Assembly (NCBI RefSeq): GCF_047511655.1
Contig: NC_133386.1
Span: 131,133,866 to 131,197,865, forward strand
Direction: 5' to 3'
DNA: 64,000 bases
Source: Castor canadensis
Taxonomy: Eukaryota; Chordata; Mammalia; Rodentia; Castoridae
Shown: in pieces, positions 12,101-26,000 of the stretch
Position numbering within the stretch: position 1 is the stretch's first letter
Layout of the letters: every line of letters starts with the position of its first letter
Notes under the pieces: generated by a model
Seen by the model: only the letters and a program-made list of their open reading frames with translations
What the model was told of the DNA's origin: nothing
Database searches by the model: none
Translations under genes and position numbers: made by a program

Positions 12101-15100
12101 CAAAAGAAGTTTTAGTCCCAAGGTCTCCGTGAGAAAACAACAGGCATGGAGACTTCCAAGGTCTTGGTGGGAAAGTAACAGGCATGGAGACTACATGACA
12201 CATGACTCCCTTCCTCATCTAGAGGAACATGACTGAAACCCTTCAGCAAATCCAAGCCACTGTCTGACCAGAAATGCATGCATGCAGATGATGCAGATGC
12301 CTGATTGGCCTAGAAGGCAGTCCAAATGGCTGTCTGCCATTCAGAATAAGGGTCACTGTCTGAAATTTCTTCCCTATGGCAATATAAGCCACTAGACAAA
12401 GACCAGCTGATGGCATCCTTCTTTTAGGACCCCTCCCAGCTGTGGGAGCTCTGCTCTTTCTCTCTAAATAAACTTCCTTGCTTTGTTCACTCTCTCATTG
12501 TCAAAGACCCTGGCTTTGACAAAGCAAGTCAGTAACGTATTTATAATAATACACATGGGTTCTCTCAAAGGGCTTATATCTGGTCCCCAGAAATGGACTA
12601 CTTTGCTTTATCATGTGTGGATTTACATCATATTCCCAACATAGTGTTTCTTATTTTGTTCTGCTGTGGGCTTGAGCAGCTTTAGTAGTAGTCTCTTGCT
12701 TTTATAGACTTTTTAAAGCATCTTTGTGATATAATCTTTATGTTTCCCCAAGTCTGGGAACATGTCAAATTATCTGTAGCATCTTTAAATCTCCTCAGAC
12801 TCAAATGAGAAGTATAAGCTGGAAATTTTAATTTAAGAGTTATTAGAATAGATGGAACTTGAATCCATGAGTCTGTTAGTGGAGAAATATTAGAGTGAAA
12901 AGTGAACAAATAAGCCTTATTGATAACAACACCTATTTTGGAATTGGGATAAATTACCTTGATAAATTAATCACTACCAAGAATCTGTGAGTTAAACCAT
13001 TCTGATTACCATTGTGCCTATTATAGAAACTCTGCTTATGTGGCTTGAGCCAGTTATGTACAGCTACTTGGCCTCTGCCACAACATCATTTCCTTTAAAT
13101 CAGGAAGTCCATTTCAGTGGCAGCATCTCTCACCTCCATTCAAACATAGAGGACAGCCACTACAGTGCTTTTCAAAGATGTTGAGGCTTTTGTCATCAGT
13201 GTATTTTTCAGTGTCCTTTGAGACCTCCTCCAAGAACATTATAGTGGATAGGCTAGCTGATCACAAATGATATCATTCCAGCAACCCTTTCTCAATAAAT
13301 CTTTGGGTTGTTTCTCCTATATTGTACCAAGAAGTTGCTGGCATCGCAGTTTCACTAAGCATCGGCTACTGTTGAGTCAGGGTTTCAGATAGACAAATGC
13401 TGCTTAGGTACTTGGATTCTGATATACTGAAATCTGAATCTCTGATAAGTGTATCCATATAAAAAATTGTCCTGGTCTAAAATTGTTTTCCTTTTCTAAT
13501 ATCCTTAGAATTCATTCCCACACATCTATAGGATTTTTGCCAATATAAGTTACCAAAATCTTGCCATTTTTTTCTAAGCCTTTGTGTCCTAAGGCTATTC
13601 TGGGATCTAATTGCAGTTACAAAACTATAGGCAATGCGAAGTGATGGAGGGGATATTGAAAAGAGTTGACATTCCCTTGAAAGGTAACTACCTTGGTTAG
13701 TCCTTCAAACCAGCAAGAACCAGACTTACCACACTTAGGAAGAGAGTCTGCTCTTTTGGCAAGAGAGATTCTGTGGGGCTTAGAGTTTTAGTTTTATTTT
13801 TCTCAGAATAATCCAGGAAGGAAAGGATTAGTACCAGGCCTATACTCCCTTCCCCCTTTCCCGAGGGATGCCCAGGGAGAAATGAATGGCCTCAGTCAAG
13901 ACATGCTTAGTGATCTGACCTGGTAAACATACTAAAGGTATTTATTATCACAGAATTCTTATCTGTGAAATTTCCAACAGGATAAACCTGGTATATCTAG
14001 GTTGTTTTTTTACTGTTAATAAATCTGAAGTATATAGATTGGTGTGGTGGGAGACATTGCTGACTAGAGTTGTATGATTAATGAAGGAACAGATGAGGAT
14101 GCTCCATAACCAAATGGCTCCTTCTGTGAAACAGCATTTCTACATACTTTGCTCAAAACCTCACATTTTAAGTTCAAATCAGAATATGTTCTGATGCAGG
14201 AAAGAAAAGATCTTTTACATTTAACATTCATACCTATGATTGCTTATATTTTTGAAATTCATTTATAAAGTTTGGTGATGGGTAAGATCTTTGATTCACA
14301 TGAGTCTGATTTGACAGTTCAGTCTTTGTATTGTGATGCATTTAGTTTATTGATAGGTTAAGACTCTTGCATCTATGTACACAAAAGAAATTGTTCTATA
14401 GTTCTCTGTTCTTGTGATGTCTTTATTGAATTTGGGCATCACTGTTTTGAAGGCTTCATAAGGTAGAAGTAGAAAGTCTTTTTTTTTTTTAATTTCCTGG
14501 AAGAGTTTGTAAAAGATGGAAGATATTTCTTCCTTAAGTGATGGGTAAAATTTATCATTGAAACCAGAATGAAGTTATTTTGTGAGACAGTTAATTGTGG
14601 ATTTAGTTACTTTAGATAGAGAGGCTATGGAAAGGAGGGAACTGTCTAGAAAGCAACAAAGATGTAGAAAACTTTATATTTGAGGGGGAAGAAGTTAAGA
14701 AAGTTCTTATACCTTATACCAAGTTATACATCCTTGGTCTCAATGTTCTTTTTTTTCTGTGAAGTGTACGTTTCCTTGGTCTCAATGTTCTTTTTTTTCT
14801 GTGAAGTGTACGTTTTGGAAGGCACATTTTTCATCTCTTCAACAAAGATTTATTAGATATTTACTGTGTACCAGACACTTTGTGAGGCACCGAGGAAATA
14901 AAAAACAATACAGATATTCTCCTTGACCTTATGAAGTTTATAGTTTGTTGGGGAAAACATACATCAAAAAGGCATCTGTAAAATTGTATTGAGCACACAA
15001 TTGAGGTTTAAAGAAGAGGTGAAGGTCATTCTGGAAACTTGAGTGAAAGACATCAAGTCATGCTAAAGGCCTGGCTGCAGATGGGGATGATAAATTGGTA

Positions 15101-17000
15101 ATTGCATCAAACTGAAACCAGAGTTTTGGACCCCAGGGCCAAACTCCTGGGCTTCCACATGTCAGGTCTGGCCCCATAGGCCAAATAAAGAGACATAGTG
15201 AAGGGCAGAGAAAGGAGATCTATTGCGTGACCTGGGACACTCTGTGGGAAGAGATACAGTAAACGCTCATCCCATCTTCAGCTATCTTCAGAGTACAGAC
15301 ATGAGTTTAAATAGACAAAGAACTGGTCTGCTTACCAGTAAGCATAGATAAGCAGTCCCAGTCCTATTCTTCAGGGGTTCAGGAGAAGTTGTAGTTCAGG
15401 AATTATTGGCTGGCAGGTCATCTATCCTGAGGAGGCTCTATTGTTAGGGTTAGTTTCTTTCCCTTGTCATGAAGATTATCACTTCTGTCTTTCCTGGAAT
15501 CCAAGATGATTGCAAAGTAGCTGCAGAGAGAATAGCTTAGAGCAAAGACACAGATATAAAATGAAGGAGAGATGCCAAGTTTTTCTCCTGCTTTAATTTA
15601 AATTGTGGGCCCAAGGAGTCACTGCTTTACAGCAAAAGCACTTTAAGATCCTCTCACAAAACCACATAGTTGTGTAATTTTTTTTCCAGCCATGCTCTAT
15701 AGTTAGGACTTAGGAACAAAGAAGGTGATTGGATCCACCCAATACTGGGAATTTGCAGAATGGTTAGATTAAAAGGATGAGGGGAAGAGGTCTGTGATTA
15801 TTGCAGAGACACGTGCAATTCCAAAGAACAGTTCTTTTAATTTTTTTGAGACAAGGTCTTGCTCTATATCCCAGGCTAGCCTGAAACTCACGATCCTCCT
15901 GCCTCACCCTTCTGAGTGCATACCCACCACACCTGGCTCCAAGGACAGTTCTGATCCAAACCCAGGTGTCTGGAAGTCAGATGATCCTTTCTGTTTCCTC
16001 AGGTGCTGATTATGCTAGTGATTCCTATATGCATCTTTTTTATGGTCGTTATATGCAAATTCTGGAGAGACAAGTGGTTGATAGCTGGGCTGTCCCTGAA
16101 GGTAAGTATCACTCTGTAGTTCTTAGCACTATCTGTTCAGCTATGTCTAGATTGACTTTTGATTTTTCTTCCAGATCTTTTCTCCCTATGTGCACCTGTG
16201 CAGCATAACTGTGATGACTATCATTTCCTGGCCTCTGGCCTTCTGTGTGGCCCATTTGGAAGCCGAAGGTATGTCATGTGGGATGGAACCTTTCCAGGTC
16301 CATTTAGCTCTGGATTTGGCTTGCAACCTTCACTCAGAAAAACAAACTTGGTAGCTAACCACCCTATACCTCTTTGAAATTCCTTTAGCTTATAATGTAG
16401 GCATGTTCTTTGTGCTCTCACTCACCCCTGTGTGACCTACCACAGTATTTCCATGACCAAACTGATCTTCTAAGAAAGATGACTCTTCTAGAAAAATAAG
16501 ATATTTCTCTATGTTACCACACATTATCTGGGGCACAGATAGGGGCAATAGAGGCAATTTTAATTTCACTTGACCAAAGTGCTAGCACAAAACACAGTTC
16601 TTTTAGTTTGTATTTAAATACTACTGATTTCAACTAACAATAGGTTCAGAGACCTGTGGTTACATCTGAGTAAGAAAGTAGTCCCTTGTGAGTCCCTGTC
16701 ATACCTGGGGACTTCCAGCAGAAGCAGAAATGTCTTATCTCTGCCACTATTTTTCTGTTCTTTTCCCTATAATAGAAACAAAAGAGAATGAGATTTGTAC
16801 ACTAAACTATTTTGAGAATGGAATTATCTCTCGCCATCTTTACTGAAAGATCAAAGGGATCTTCTCCTAGGTCTACCTTTTTAATATTGGTTGACTAGAA
16901 CATATTTGCTTCCTAACTTTGTGGGGGGACACAGGCAAGAGAAGGGTTAGTTCGATAATGGTGTCATTGTATGTTTATAAATGCTTGCACGAGCGCACGC

Positions 17001-17046
<46 letters not shown>

Positions 17047-20000
17047 TGTAAATTTTAGAAGATATTTCTGGGGCACAGCTTAAAGGTGAAAATAACTAAT
17101 TTTCACTTTCTAAATTTTAGTTAGAATAAGAAGATTCAAGTTGACATGTTATGAGAAAGATATACTTGAGGAACAAAATACAATCAAAAGGTTAAAAGGT
17201 CAGAGCTGGAGACCTAGATTTGAAAGTCATTGAAGCATATATGGTAACTTAAAAATGTACAAATGGGTAAAATCCTCAGAGGTATAAAATTATATGTCTA
17301 AAATGGTCAGTAATAACAGGGATTGTGGACAGGCTTTGTGTATGAGTATGGGGGAGTGAGGGGGCAAGAGGGAGGGAAGCATATAGCTAGTATTTATTGA
17401 GTAACTATTATGAGTCAGCACTGGTATAACAGCTCTCTGAGGCTAATGTTAGCAGCAAGGCAGAAGAAAACGAAGGCCCAGAGATTAAGCCACATGTTCT
17501 TAGTCACACCATTAGGAAGTAATAGAGCCTGGTTTTGAACTCAAGTTGCTGTCAATTAGCACCATTTCCACCATACTTCTCTGCCCTAAAAACATGGGCA
17601 TCTAAGGATGATCTTCACAAACATCTCAGAACTAGCCAGGTTCCTCCTCCTAAGAAGCTACTCCTTATATTCCATTCCCTTCTTTTTTTTCCCTCTTCTT
17701 TCCCTTCCCTGTCTTTTCTCCTTTTCCTTCCCCTTCCCTTCCTCTCCTCCTTCCTCTGTACAGTTGTTTCCTTTGTCATTTTCCAGTTCCAGTAATGTTG
17801 TCTTAATAATAATGCCTTGGGCTGGGAATGTAGCTCAGTTGTGGAGCACTTGCATAGCATTTCAAGGCCCTGAGCTCTATCCCCAGCACTGAAAAAAAGT
17901 CAGTTTTATATTTAGACAGACCTATACATTTATATCCAAATCTCTGAAAGTGAAAATGTGACAGAAATAGAAAATAAATAAGCCAGTCCACAGAGTCAGG
18001 GAATCTATGCACTGAGTATCAACTCAGACTGCTGCTTTGGGGGTAATTAGTTGTATGAGATAGTTCTCCATCCCTTTTTTTCTCACTTCCTTGTTCTTCC
18101 AACATTTTTAGCTCTACAACTGGCTGCTGGATTGCCCTTTCTTCTTATCCTTTTATGTCTCTATTTGATGCCACTGGGGATTTATTCTCCCTGCATTCAG
18201 AAGAAGGAGGATTTGGGGCCTAAGCCCGTCTTCTTTGGACACAGAGGTGCACCCATGGTAGGTCTGAGCATAATGAATATGAATGAGTACAGGTTTGTAT
18301 GGGACATGTGGATGAGAAAAAGGAATCTCAGAAACATAGGAGCCTCTGGAAAGGAAAAATGATTGTCTTCATATGACAAGAATAAGGATCTAATTGTAGA
18401 GTTTGGACTTGAACCCAGATCATCTAACTCTCAGTCAGTTTCTCTTTACTGTGCCCAGTGTGAGACTGGACAGAGGGGAATGCAGGCAGCCTTTTTGAAA
18501 AGAAATCTAAGAGAGACAATTTCTTTCCAAAACCCTTTATTCCTGGGCTCCATCTCTATCATAAAAAGAGTCGGGAGGAGGAACTCTGAGGCATAGGGCT
18601 TGATGTCCCTTTCTTCCACAGTTAGCACCAGAGAACACCATGATGTCCTTTGAGAAGGCTGTTGAACATAAGGCCTATGGACTGGAGACTGATGTATACT
18701 TAAGGTAGGAAAGTAGGGACCGAGGCGGAGGGCAGGAGGGGTATGTCCAATGCCATGTATGACAACCAGCTTGGCCCCACATGTAGAGAGGACACGTCCT
18801 AGGGAGCTTTTGCTGCGTTTATATAGCACATATGCACATGCCATGTACATGAAACACATCTCCCTTACAAACCTTCTTCTGTACCTCTGCATACTCAACC
18901 ATAGGCTCACACATAATTCTATGTAGTCTTCACACATAATTCAAATTTGTTCTCATTGTAAACCATCTTATAAATTAACTCTATGTACTACCTTAACATT
19001 TATTTAACTAGTATTCCCTGATACCTACTATATTTTAGGCCTTCTGCTGAGTAAGATATAGGTCATGCCTATAGTGAAGGAGATATGGCATGTTTATAGA
19101 TAACCACAGACAGGCCATTTGTGGTAAGAGCCTTCCAGAGAAGAATAAGCCAAGTGCAGAGGAACCTCATTGGAGAAAAAGGTCACCACCTATACTGTAA
19201 AAGAAAGAAGAAGAAAAAAAAATCTATATTCTCAGAGTTGTGTTTGGGTTGAGCCTTGAAGGAAAATATTATTTTACCAGCCAGAAATGGGAGAAGGGGA
19301 GAACATTCCAGACAGAGGCATCAGTGAATTTGAAGGCATCTTAATGAGCAATAACAGATTTATAGAATGTCAAGATAACCTATGTGGATGCCAATTTGGG
19401 GACAGGAGAGGGCTATGTGAGGAAGAGGTGTGGTTGTAAGGTTGACTGAGGTTGGATCATGGAGATTCTTAAGTGTGTAATGAGCTGCCATGTAGGTTTT
19501 AAAAGGCAGGTTACCTCATTTTTTTAGAAGGATGTGTTTTAGATATTTCTTTTCTTTTTTTTTTTTTTTTAGTACTGGTGTTTGAACTCAGTCCCTCATG
19601 CTTGCTAGGCAGCCACTTGAGCCACTCTGCCAGATCAGGATGTTTTAGAATTATCAAGGAGTTGGGTAGCAGAACATAGCAGTGGTCCAAAGGAAAACAA
19701 AGGGAGGCTTGGATCAGAATGGGGGCAGGGACAAAAAGAATGCTTTGCCATAGAATTTGTGTATCTGGGTAGGTGAGGAAATAGGGCTCATTTCCAGCAT
19801 GAGTGTATTAGTGTATATGATGTATACAGAGTCCCTTCACAGTCGTTCTGTAAGGATCAGGAAAGAATAAACATTCTGTTTCATAGAGGTAGAACCTGGG
19901 TCCAAAGAAGGGAATTAATTCCCTCAGGTCATAAAGCGGAATTGTACATGATAAAGTTGGGTTTGGTGCTTGGTTCCCTTACTCCAAACTGGGATTCTTG

Positions 20001-23000
20001 ACATTACCCAATAATGACAACTATTTTAGACAGAATGTTTTGAATCAGGGTGGAAACTGGTTGTTATAGCAGAGCTCCTAGTGTCATTCATGGAAGTACC
20101 TGGTAGTCATGGGTACAATGTAAAGATACTGAGCCAGTGAACTCCTGGACTGTTGTCTTTATTCTTTTACTCTGTGACTTCAACTTTGATATACATGATC
20201 TTTCTAACTCCTTAATTTTTCTACTTGTTGACGTCTTCGTTTCCAATGATTATATCCTCTACATACCTCCACCACATTCATAGTCATACCCAAGCTTTAT
20301 TTTTATCCCAAACTGCCTATTAGTCAGAGTTCAGTTAATAGGAAAAATGTAGTATCAAGTACTAAAATAGATAAAAGAGGGTTCTAAGAATGACAGTAGT
20401 ATAAAGTCATGCATCATACGTACCAAAAAACCTACAAAAGTCTCACGTTGAATGAGGAAAGGTAACAGTGCCAAGGGAAACATTTTGGAATTATGTTAAA
20501 ACTTATAAAACACTTGTCACAAAATGACTCCAACAGTATCCACAGTATTAAAGAATTCCTTCCACTCAGTAACAGAAAGATAACTCAACTTAAAAACGGT
20601 CAAAGCACTTGAATAGACATTGCTCAAAAGACGACACACATGTGACCAACTATGAAAAGATGTTCAACATCACTAATTATCAGAAAAATGCAACTCAAAA
20701 TCACAATGATATATCATTTTGTCACCAGATGATGGATGAGGAGGCTCCCACAGCCTCACAGTTTCCATGTAGAATCACAAACATTGAAAAACATATCAAA
20801 GTTTCTCAGGAGTCTGATAAGGTGGAAGCTTTAGCAAGGCTTTATTTTAGTATAACAGGATGAAGTATAGACAGGGGAGAGAGAGAAAAAGGGGAGAGAA
20901 ACATTTCCTGTTTCCCATGCAGGAAACAGAAGCAAAGACTCAAAATGGTGGTAACATCTCAAAGAGGAAAGCAGAAGCAGGTAGCTTTTCTTTGTCTCCC
21001 TGTTCCTGTAACAGCTTCTTAAAGGAGATGGGAGGGGACTAGCTGCTCTGGCTCTCCAGCCGTTATTTCCTTGTTCCATTGTCATAGTCTGGCCCTTCAA
21101 ATATCAAAATAATATAATTTCCCTGTCTCCTCATCCATCTATCCTGCCTTAATTTCACATCTACTAGTATGACTATAGTTTAAAAATGGAGGGCTGGTGG
21201 AGTGTCTTAAGTGGTAAGAGCATCTGCCTAGCAAATGTGGGGCCCGCATTCAAACCCCAGTGCTGCCAAAAACAAAACAAAACTAACTTTTAGAAAAAAA
21301 AAAAAAAAGGAAAATAAAAAGTGTAGGTAAGGATGTAGAAAAATTAAACTCCTTGTACAGTGTACTTGTTAGTGGTGATGTAAAATTGTGCTGCTGCGGG
21401 CAGGATGGAGTGTGACAGAAGACTTCCTTGGTGAAGAATCCATCGCAGGACACGTGGGTGTAAATGGAGTTTATTAAAACTTAGGGAAGGGAAATACAAA
21501 AGGGAGCATGGTGGGCACAGGTGGAGTCTGGAGAGCGTGCTTCTGTTTTCCAGGTGCTTTTAAAACTTATGCTAATCTATGGAAGGGAGGAACCAGGTGA
21601 TTTCCATCCAATCAATGAGTGCAGAAGGGAAGGGGTGGTTCCTGGCCAGGTTGAGGGTGGTCCTTGAGCCAGAGCATGGTTAATCTGAGGTGTAATACTA
21701 AATTTTTGAGTCCTAAACTTTCCCTAATTTTAGACTGCCTCACAGCCACATTGAAAAACAGTTTGGTGTGTTCTCAAAAAGCTTAACGTAGAATTACCAT
21801 ATGAACTAGCAGTTCTACTCCTAGATATGTACACAAAAGAATTGAAAAAGGGCTGAAACAGATACTTATATGCCACTGTTCCTTGTAACGGTATTCACAA
21901 TGACCAGAAGGTAGAAACAATCTAAATGTTTATTAACAGATGAAAGAAAGACAAAGTGTGCTATACACACTCATTATAAAATACTATTCAGTCATAAATC
22001 TAAATGAATTATGCTACAGCATGGATTTTATATGGATGAACCTTGAAAACATTATACTAAGTGAAACATGTCAGACATAAAAGAATAAAATACTATATGA
22101 TTCCATTTACATGTCATATCTAGACTAGGCAAATTCATAAAGTCAAAAAGCAAAAAGCAGATTATAGTGGGAGAAACGGGGAATTATTATTTAATGGGCT
22201 ATAGCCTATGTAGATTGATGAAAAAATTTTGAAATAGTGGTGATGGTTACACAGCATTGTGTGTATAAATACCACTAATTTGTACACTTTAACAATGGTT
22301 TTCACATATACTTCCAAAACCCATATGAATATCCATGTACAGGAAGGCCAAAGGTCACCAGTGATTCAAGATAACAAAATTATGAGTGGACTCTCAAAAG
22401 TTACAGACAAGATTCTCAAGATAGCAAGAGAAAAGGAACAACATAAGCTCTTTCCAGTTTCTCTGATAGCAGACATTTCAGCAGAATTCTTAATAGGTCA
22501 GGAGATGGTGACATTAGGTTTTCAAACTAACTGTACCCAGACAAACAAAAGCTCAGACCTGTTCTACAAGAAAAAAAAAAAAAAAGCTTAAAGTGTTAAC
22601 AGCAAAAGGTATTTCCAGAAGATCTTGGTTCTTGCGCTCTGGCGTGGAAGAATCCAACCAGAACATGTGAGTGTGGTGAGGTAAAAAACTTTTATTCAGG
22701 GAAGGGGAATCACCAGCTCTGCCAGGTGAAAGGGGGTGCTGTGGTGCAAGAAGGAAAAAGGAAAAAAAGGGCCAAAGGGCCAGCGGCTTTTGTTAGGTCA
22801 TTTTTATACCACCTTGAACTTGGAAGTGGGGAAAGAATTCATCATTACCTGGCTTCTCTGACCTGTGAGCTATGGGGAGGAGCCCCAAACTTTCCCTAAC
22901 TCTAACCTGCCTCAATTTCCCCATGAGGGACAATATCCAAAAACTTCTTTTTGGGGCTGCTGAAGGGGGGTGATCCATCTTTGGTATCTGCTTCAAGCTG

Positions 23001-26000
23001 ACAAGAGGCTGCAGACCCTATCAGGAATTTCCTATTGCTGTCCCTGGGGACTTGATTAGTGACGTCCGTTATCTAAATCTATGTGCAGCCTGATCAAGAT
23101 TACTCACGGGCACCTCGCGCCACCTCCAGAATTGATGACCCTATGGCATCAGGATTTGGATCCTAGAGGTCTTTATTCTGGAAAAGATAAATCTGATTAG
23201 CAAGTCTTAAGAGGCATGTCCCAAAGATGAACACTGGCAAGAGAATCAGAAGGGGCTCTGCCAGGTGCACTACTCAGGGAGTCTTATCCCAGGTGTTAAA
23301 TCCTGTTTTACAGGAATCTAAGGATTGTTGCCAGATTTGGGAAGTTTTCTTAGTTGTCAGAAGATCTAATTTTCTTTTATTTTGAAAAGCGACGACTGTT
23401 AGAGTCTGTTTGACTTTGAAGTATGGCTATGGTTTTTGTTAATGTTTTTTGGTTATTAGCAAAGTCTTTAAATAATTTTGGTAATACAAGAGGGGGCAGT
23501 TAGACTTGCTTTTTTGGTATCTGTCTCTGTAGTTATTTTTGGCTCGATTAAAAGGGAGGTTGGTCAAAAGGCATCTTGGTTTGCATTGGGACAATGAAGG
23601 ACTGACGATTTAGGGCAATATCCTTATTATGGGCTGAGCATACCAGAGTGTATATGTCAGTCCATGTAGGGTGTAAACATTGATAGAAACTAGTTTCACG
23701 TGAGGGAAACACTACGTGTGGTTCCAGGCAGAACTTAATTTCTGCCTGGAAAGGATATAGGTGAATCCATTATTCTTATTTGTCCATTTTGATAAGGTTT
23801 TGGCCAATATGATCTCAGTAGTTTTAATTAGAAGTTGGGGTATGAGACTTTGGGAAGTTAGTAAATGAGTACGATTTGATGAATCCTCTAGGGGCTGACC
23901 AAAGCCAGGTGTCAGTCCCAGGAGAAAATAAGTCAAAATGCCCAAAAGAAGTGTCCTGAAGCTCTGCAGTAAGCAGAATGGTGGTATTTGGGAAATGGGG
24001 CTGGGAGAGGGACAAGCATAGCAGAATAACCCATATTAAAGTTTTTACTTAATGGCAAATCAAATTCAGCAACACATCAAAAAGATTATTCACCACGACC
24101 AGGTAGGCTTCATCCCAGGGATGCAAGGGTGGTTCAACATACGAAAATCAATAAATGTAATAAACCACATTAACAGAAGCAAAGACAAAAACCACTTGAT
24201 CATCTCAATAGATGCAGAAAAAGCCTTTGATAAGATCCAACATCATTTCATGATAAAAGCTCTAAGAAAACTAGGAATAGAAGGAAAGTTCCTCAACATT
24301 ATAAAAGCTATATATGACAAACCTACAGCCAGCATTATACTTAACGGAGAAAAATTAAAACCATTCCCTCTAAAATCAGGAACCAGACAAGGATGCCCAC
24401 TATCTCCACTCCTATTCAACATAGTACTGGAATTCCTAGCCAGAGCAATTAGGCAAGAAGAAGGAATAAAAGGAATACAAATAGGTAAAGAAACTGTCAA
24501 AATATCCCTATTTGCAGACGACAGGATCCTATACCTTAAAGACCCAAAAAACTCTACTCAGAAGCTCCTAGACATCATCAATAGCTATAGCAAGGTAGCA
24601 GGATATAAAATCAACATAGAAAAATCATTAGCATTTCTATACACTAACAATGAGCAAACGGAAAAAGAATGTATGAAAACAATTCCATTTACAATAGCCT
24701 CAAACAAAATCAAATACCTAGGTGTAAACCTAACAAAAGATGTGAAAGACCTCTACAAGGAAAACTATACACTTCTGAAGAAAGAGATTGAGGAAGACTA
24801 TAGAAAGTGGAGAGATCTCCCATGCTCATGGATTGGTAGAATCAACATAGTAAAAATGTCGATACTCCCCAAAGTAATCTACATGTTTAATGCAATTCCC
24901 ATCAAAATTCCAATGACATTCATTAAAGAGATTGAAAAATCTACTGTTAAATTTATATGGAAACACAAGAGGCCACGAATAGCCAAGGCAATACTCAGTC
25001 AAAAGAACAATGCAGGAGGTATCACAATACCTGACTTCAAACTATATTACAAAGCAATAATAATAAAAACAGCATGGTACTGGCACAAAAACAGACATGA
25101 AGACCAGTGGAACAGAATAGAGGATCCAGATATGAAGCCACACAACTATGAGCAACTTATCTTTGACAAAGGAGCTAAAAATATACGATGGAGAAATAGC
25201 AGCCTCTTCAACAAAAACTGCTGGGAAAACTGGTTAGCATTCTGCAAAAAACTGAAACTAGATCCATGTATATCACCCTATACCAAGATTAACTCAAAAT
25301 GGATCAAGGATCTTAATATCAGACCCCCAAACTCTTAAGTTGATACAAGAAAGAGTAGGAAATACTCTGGAGTTAGTAGGTATAGGTAAGAACTTTCTCA
25401 ATGAAACCCCAGCAGCACAGCAACTAAGAGATAGCATAGATAAATGGGACCTCATAAAACTAAAAAGCTTCTGTTCATCAAAAGAAATGGTCTCTAAACT
25501 GAAGAGAACACCCACAGAGTGGGAGAAAATATTTGCCAATTATACATCAGACAAAGGACTGATAACCAGAATATACAGGGAACTTCAAAAACTAAATTCT
25601 CCCAAAACTAATGAACCAATAAAGAAATGGGCATGTGAACTAAACAGAACTTTCTCAAAAGAAGAAATTCAAATGGCCAGAAAACACATGAAAAAATGCT
25701 CACCATCTCTAGCAATAAAGGAAATGCAAATTAAAACCACACTAAGATTCCACCTCACCCCTGTTAGAATAGCCATCATCAGCAACACCACCAACAACAG
25801 GTGTTGGCGAGGATGCGGGGAAAAAGGAACCCTCTTACACTGTTGGTGGGAATGTAGACTAGTACAACCACTCTGGAAAAAAATTTGGAGGCTACTTAAA
25901 AAGCTGGACATCGATCTACCATTTGATCCAGCAATACCACTCTTGGGGATATACCCAAAAGACTGTTACTCCAGAGGCACCTGCACATCCATGTTTATTG

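Larger units (their letters stand above)
20490..22310 (+). mobile_element. Old L1, ORF2 C-terminus and 3' UTR, interrupted
   Basis: Decayed ORF2 end on + (AAAAGATGTTCAACATCACT, CAAAATCACAATGATAT, and later AACCTTGAAAACATTATACT) followed by an L1M-type 3' UTR (GGTGATGGTTACACAGCATTG, then TTGTACACTTTAACAATGG). It was later split by an LTR at 20720-21151, an ID SINE at 21187-21308 and a second LTR at about 21392-21743. Confidence 0.8.

Noticed and set aside
17535..17892. Overlapping ORFs on both strands
   Set aside because: They translate a pyrimidine-rich tract and an ID SINE; no exon signals.
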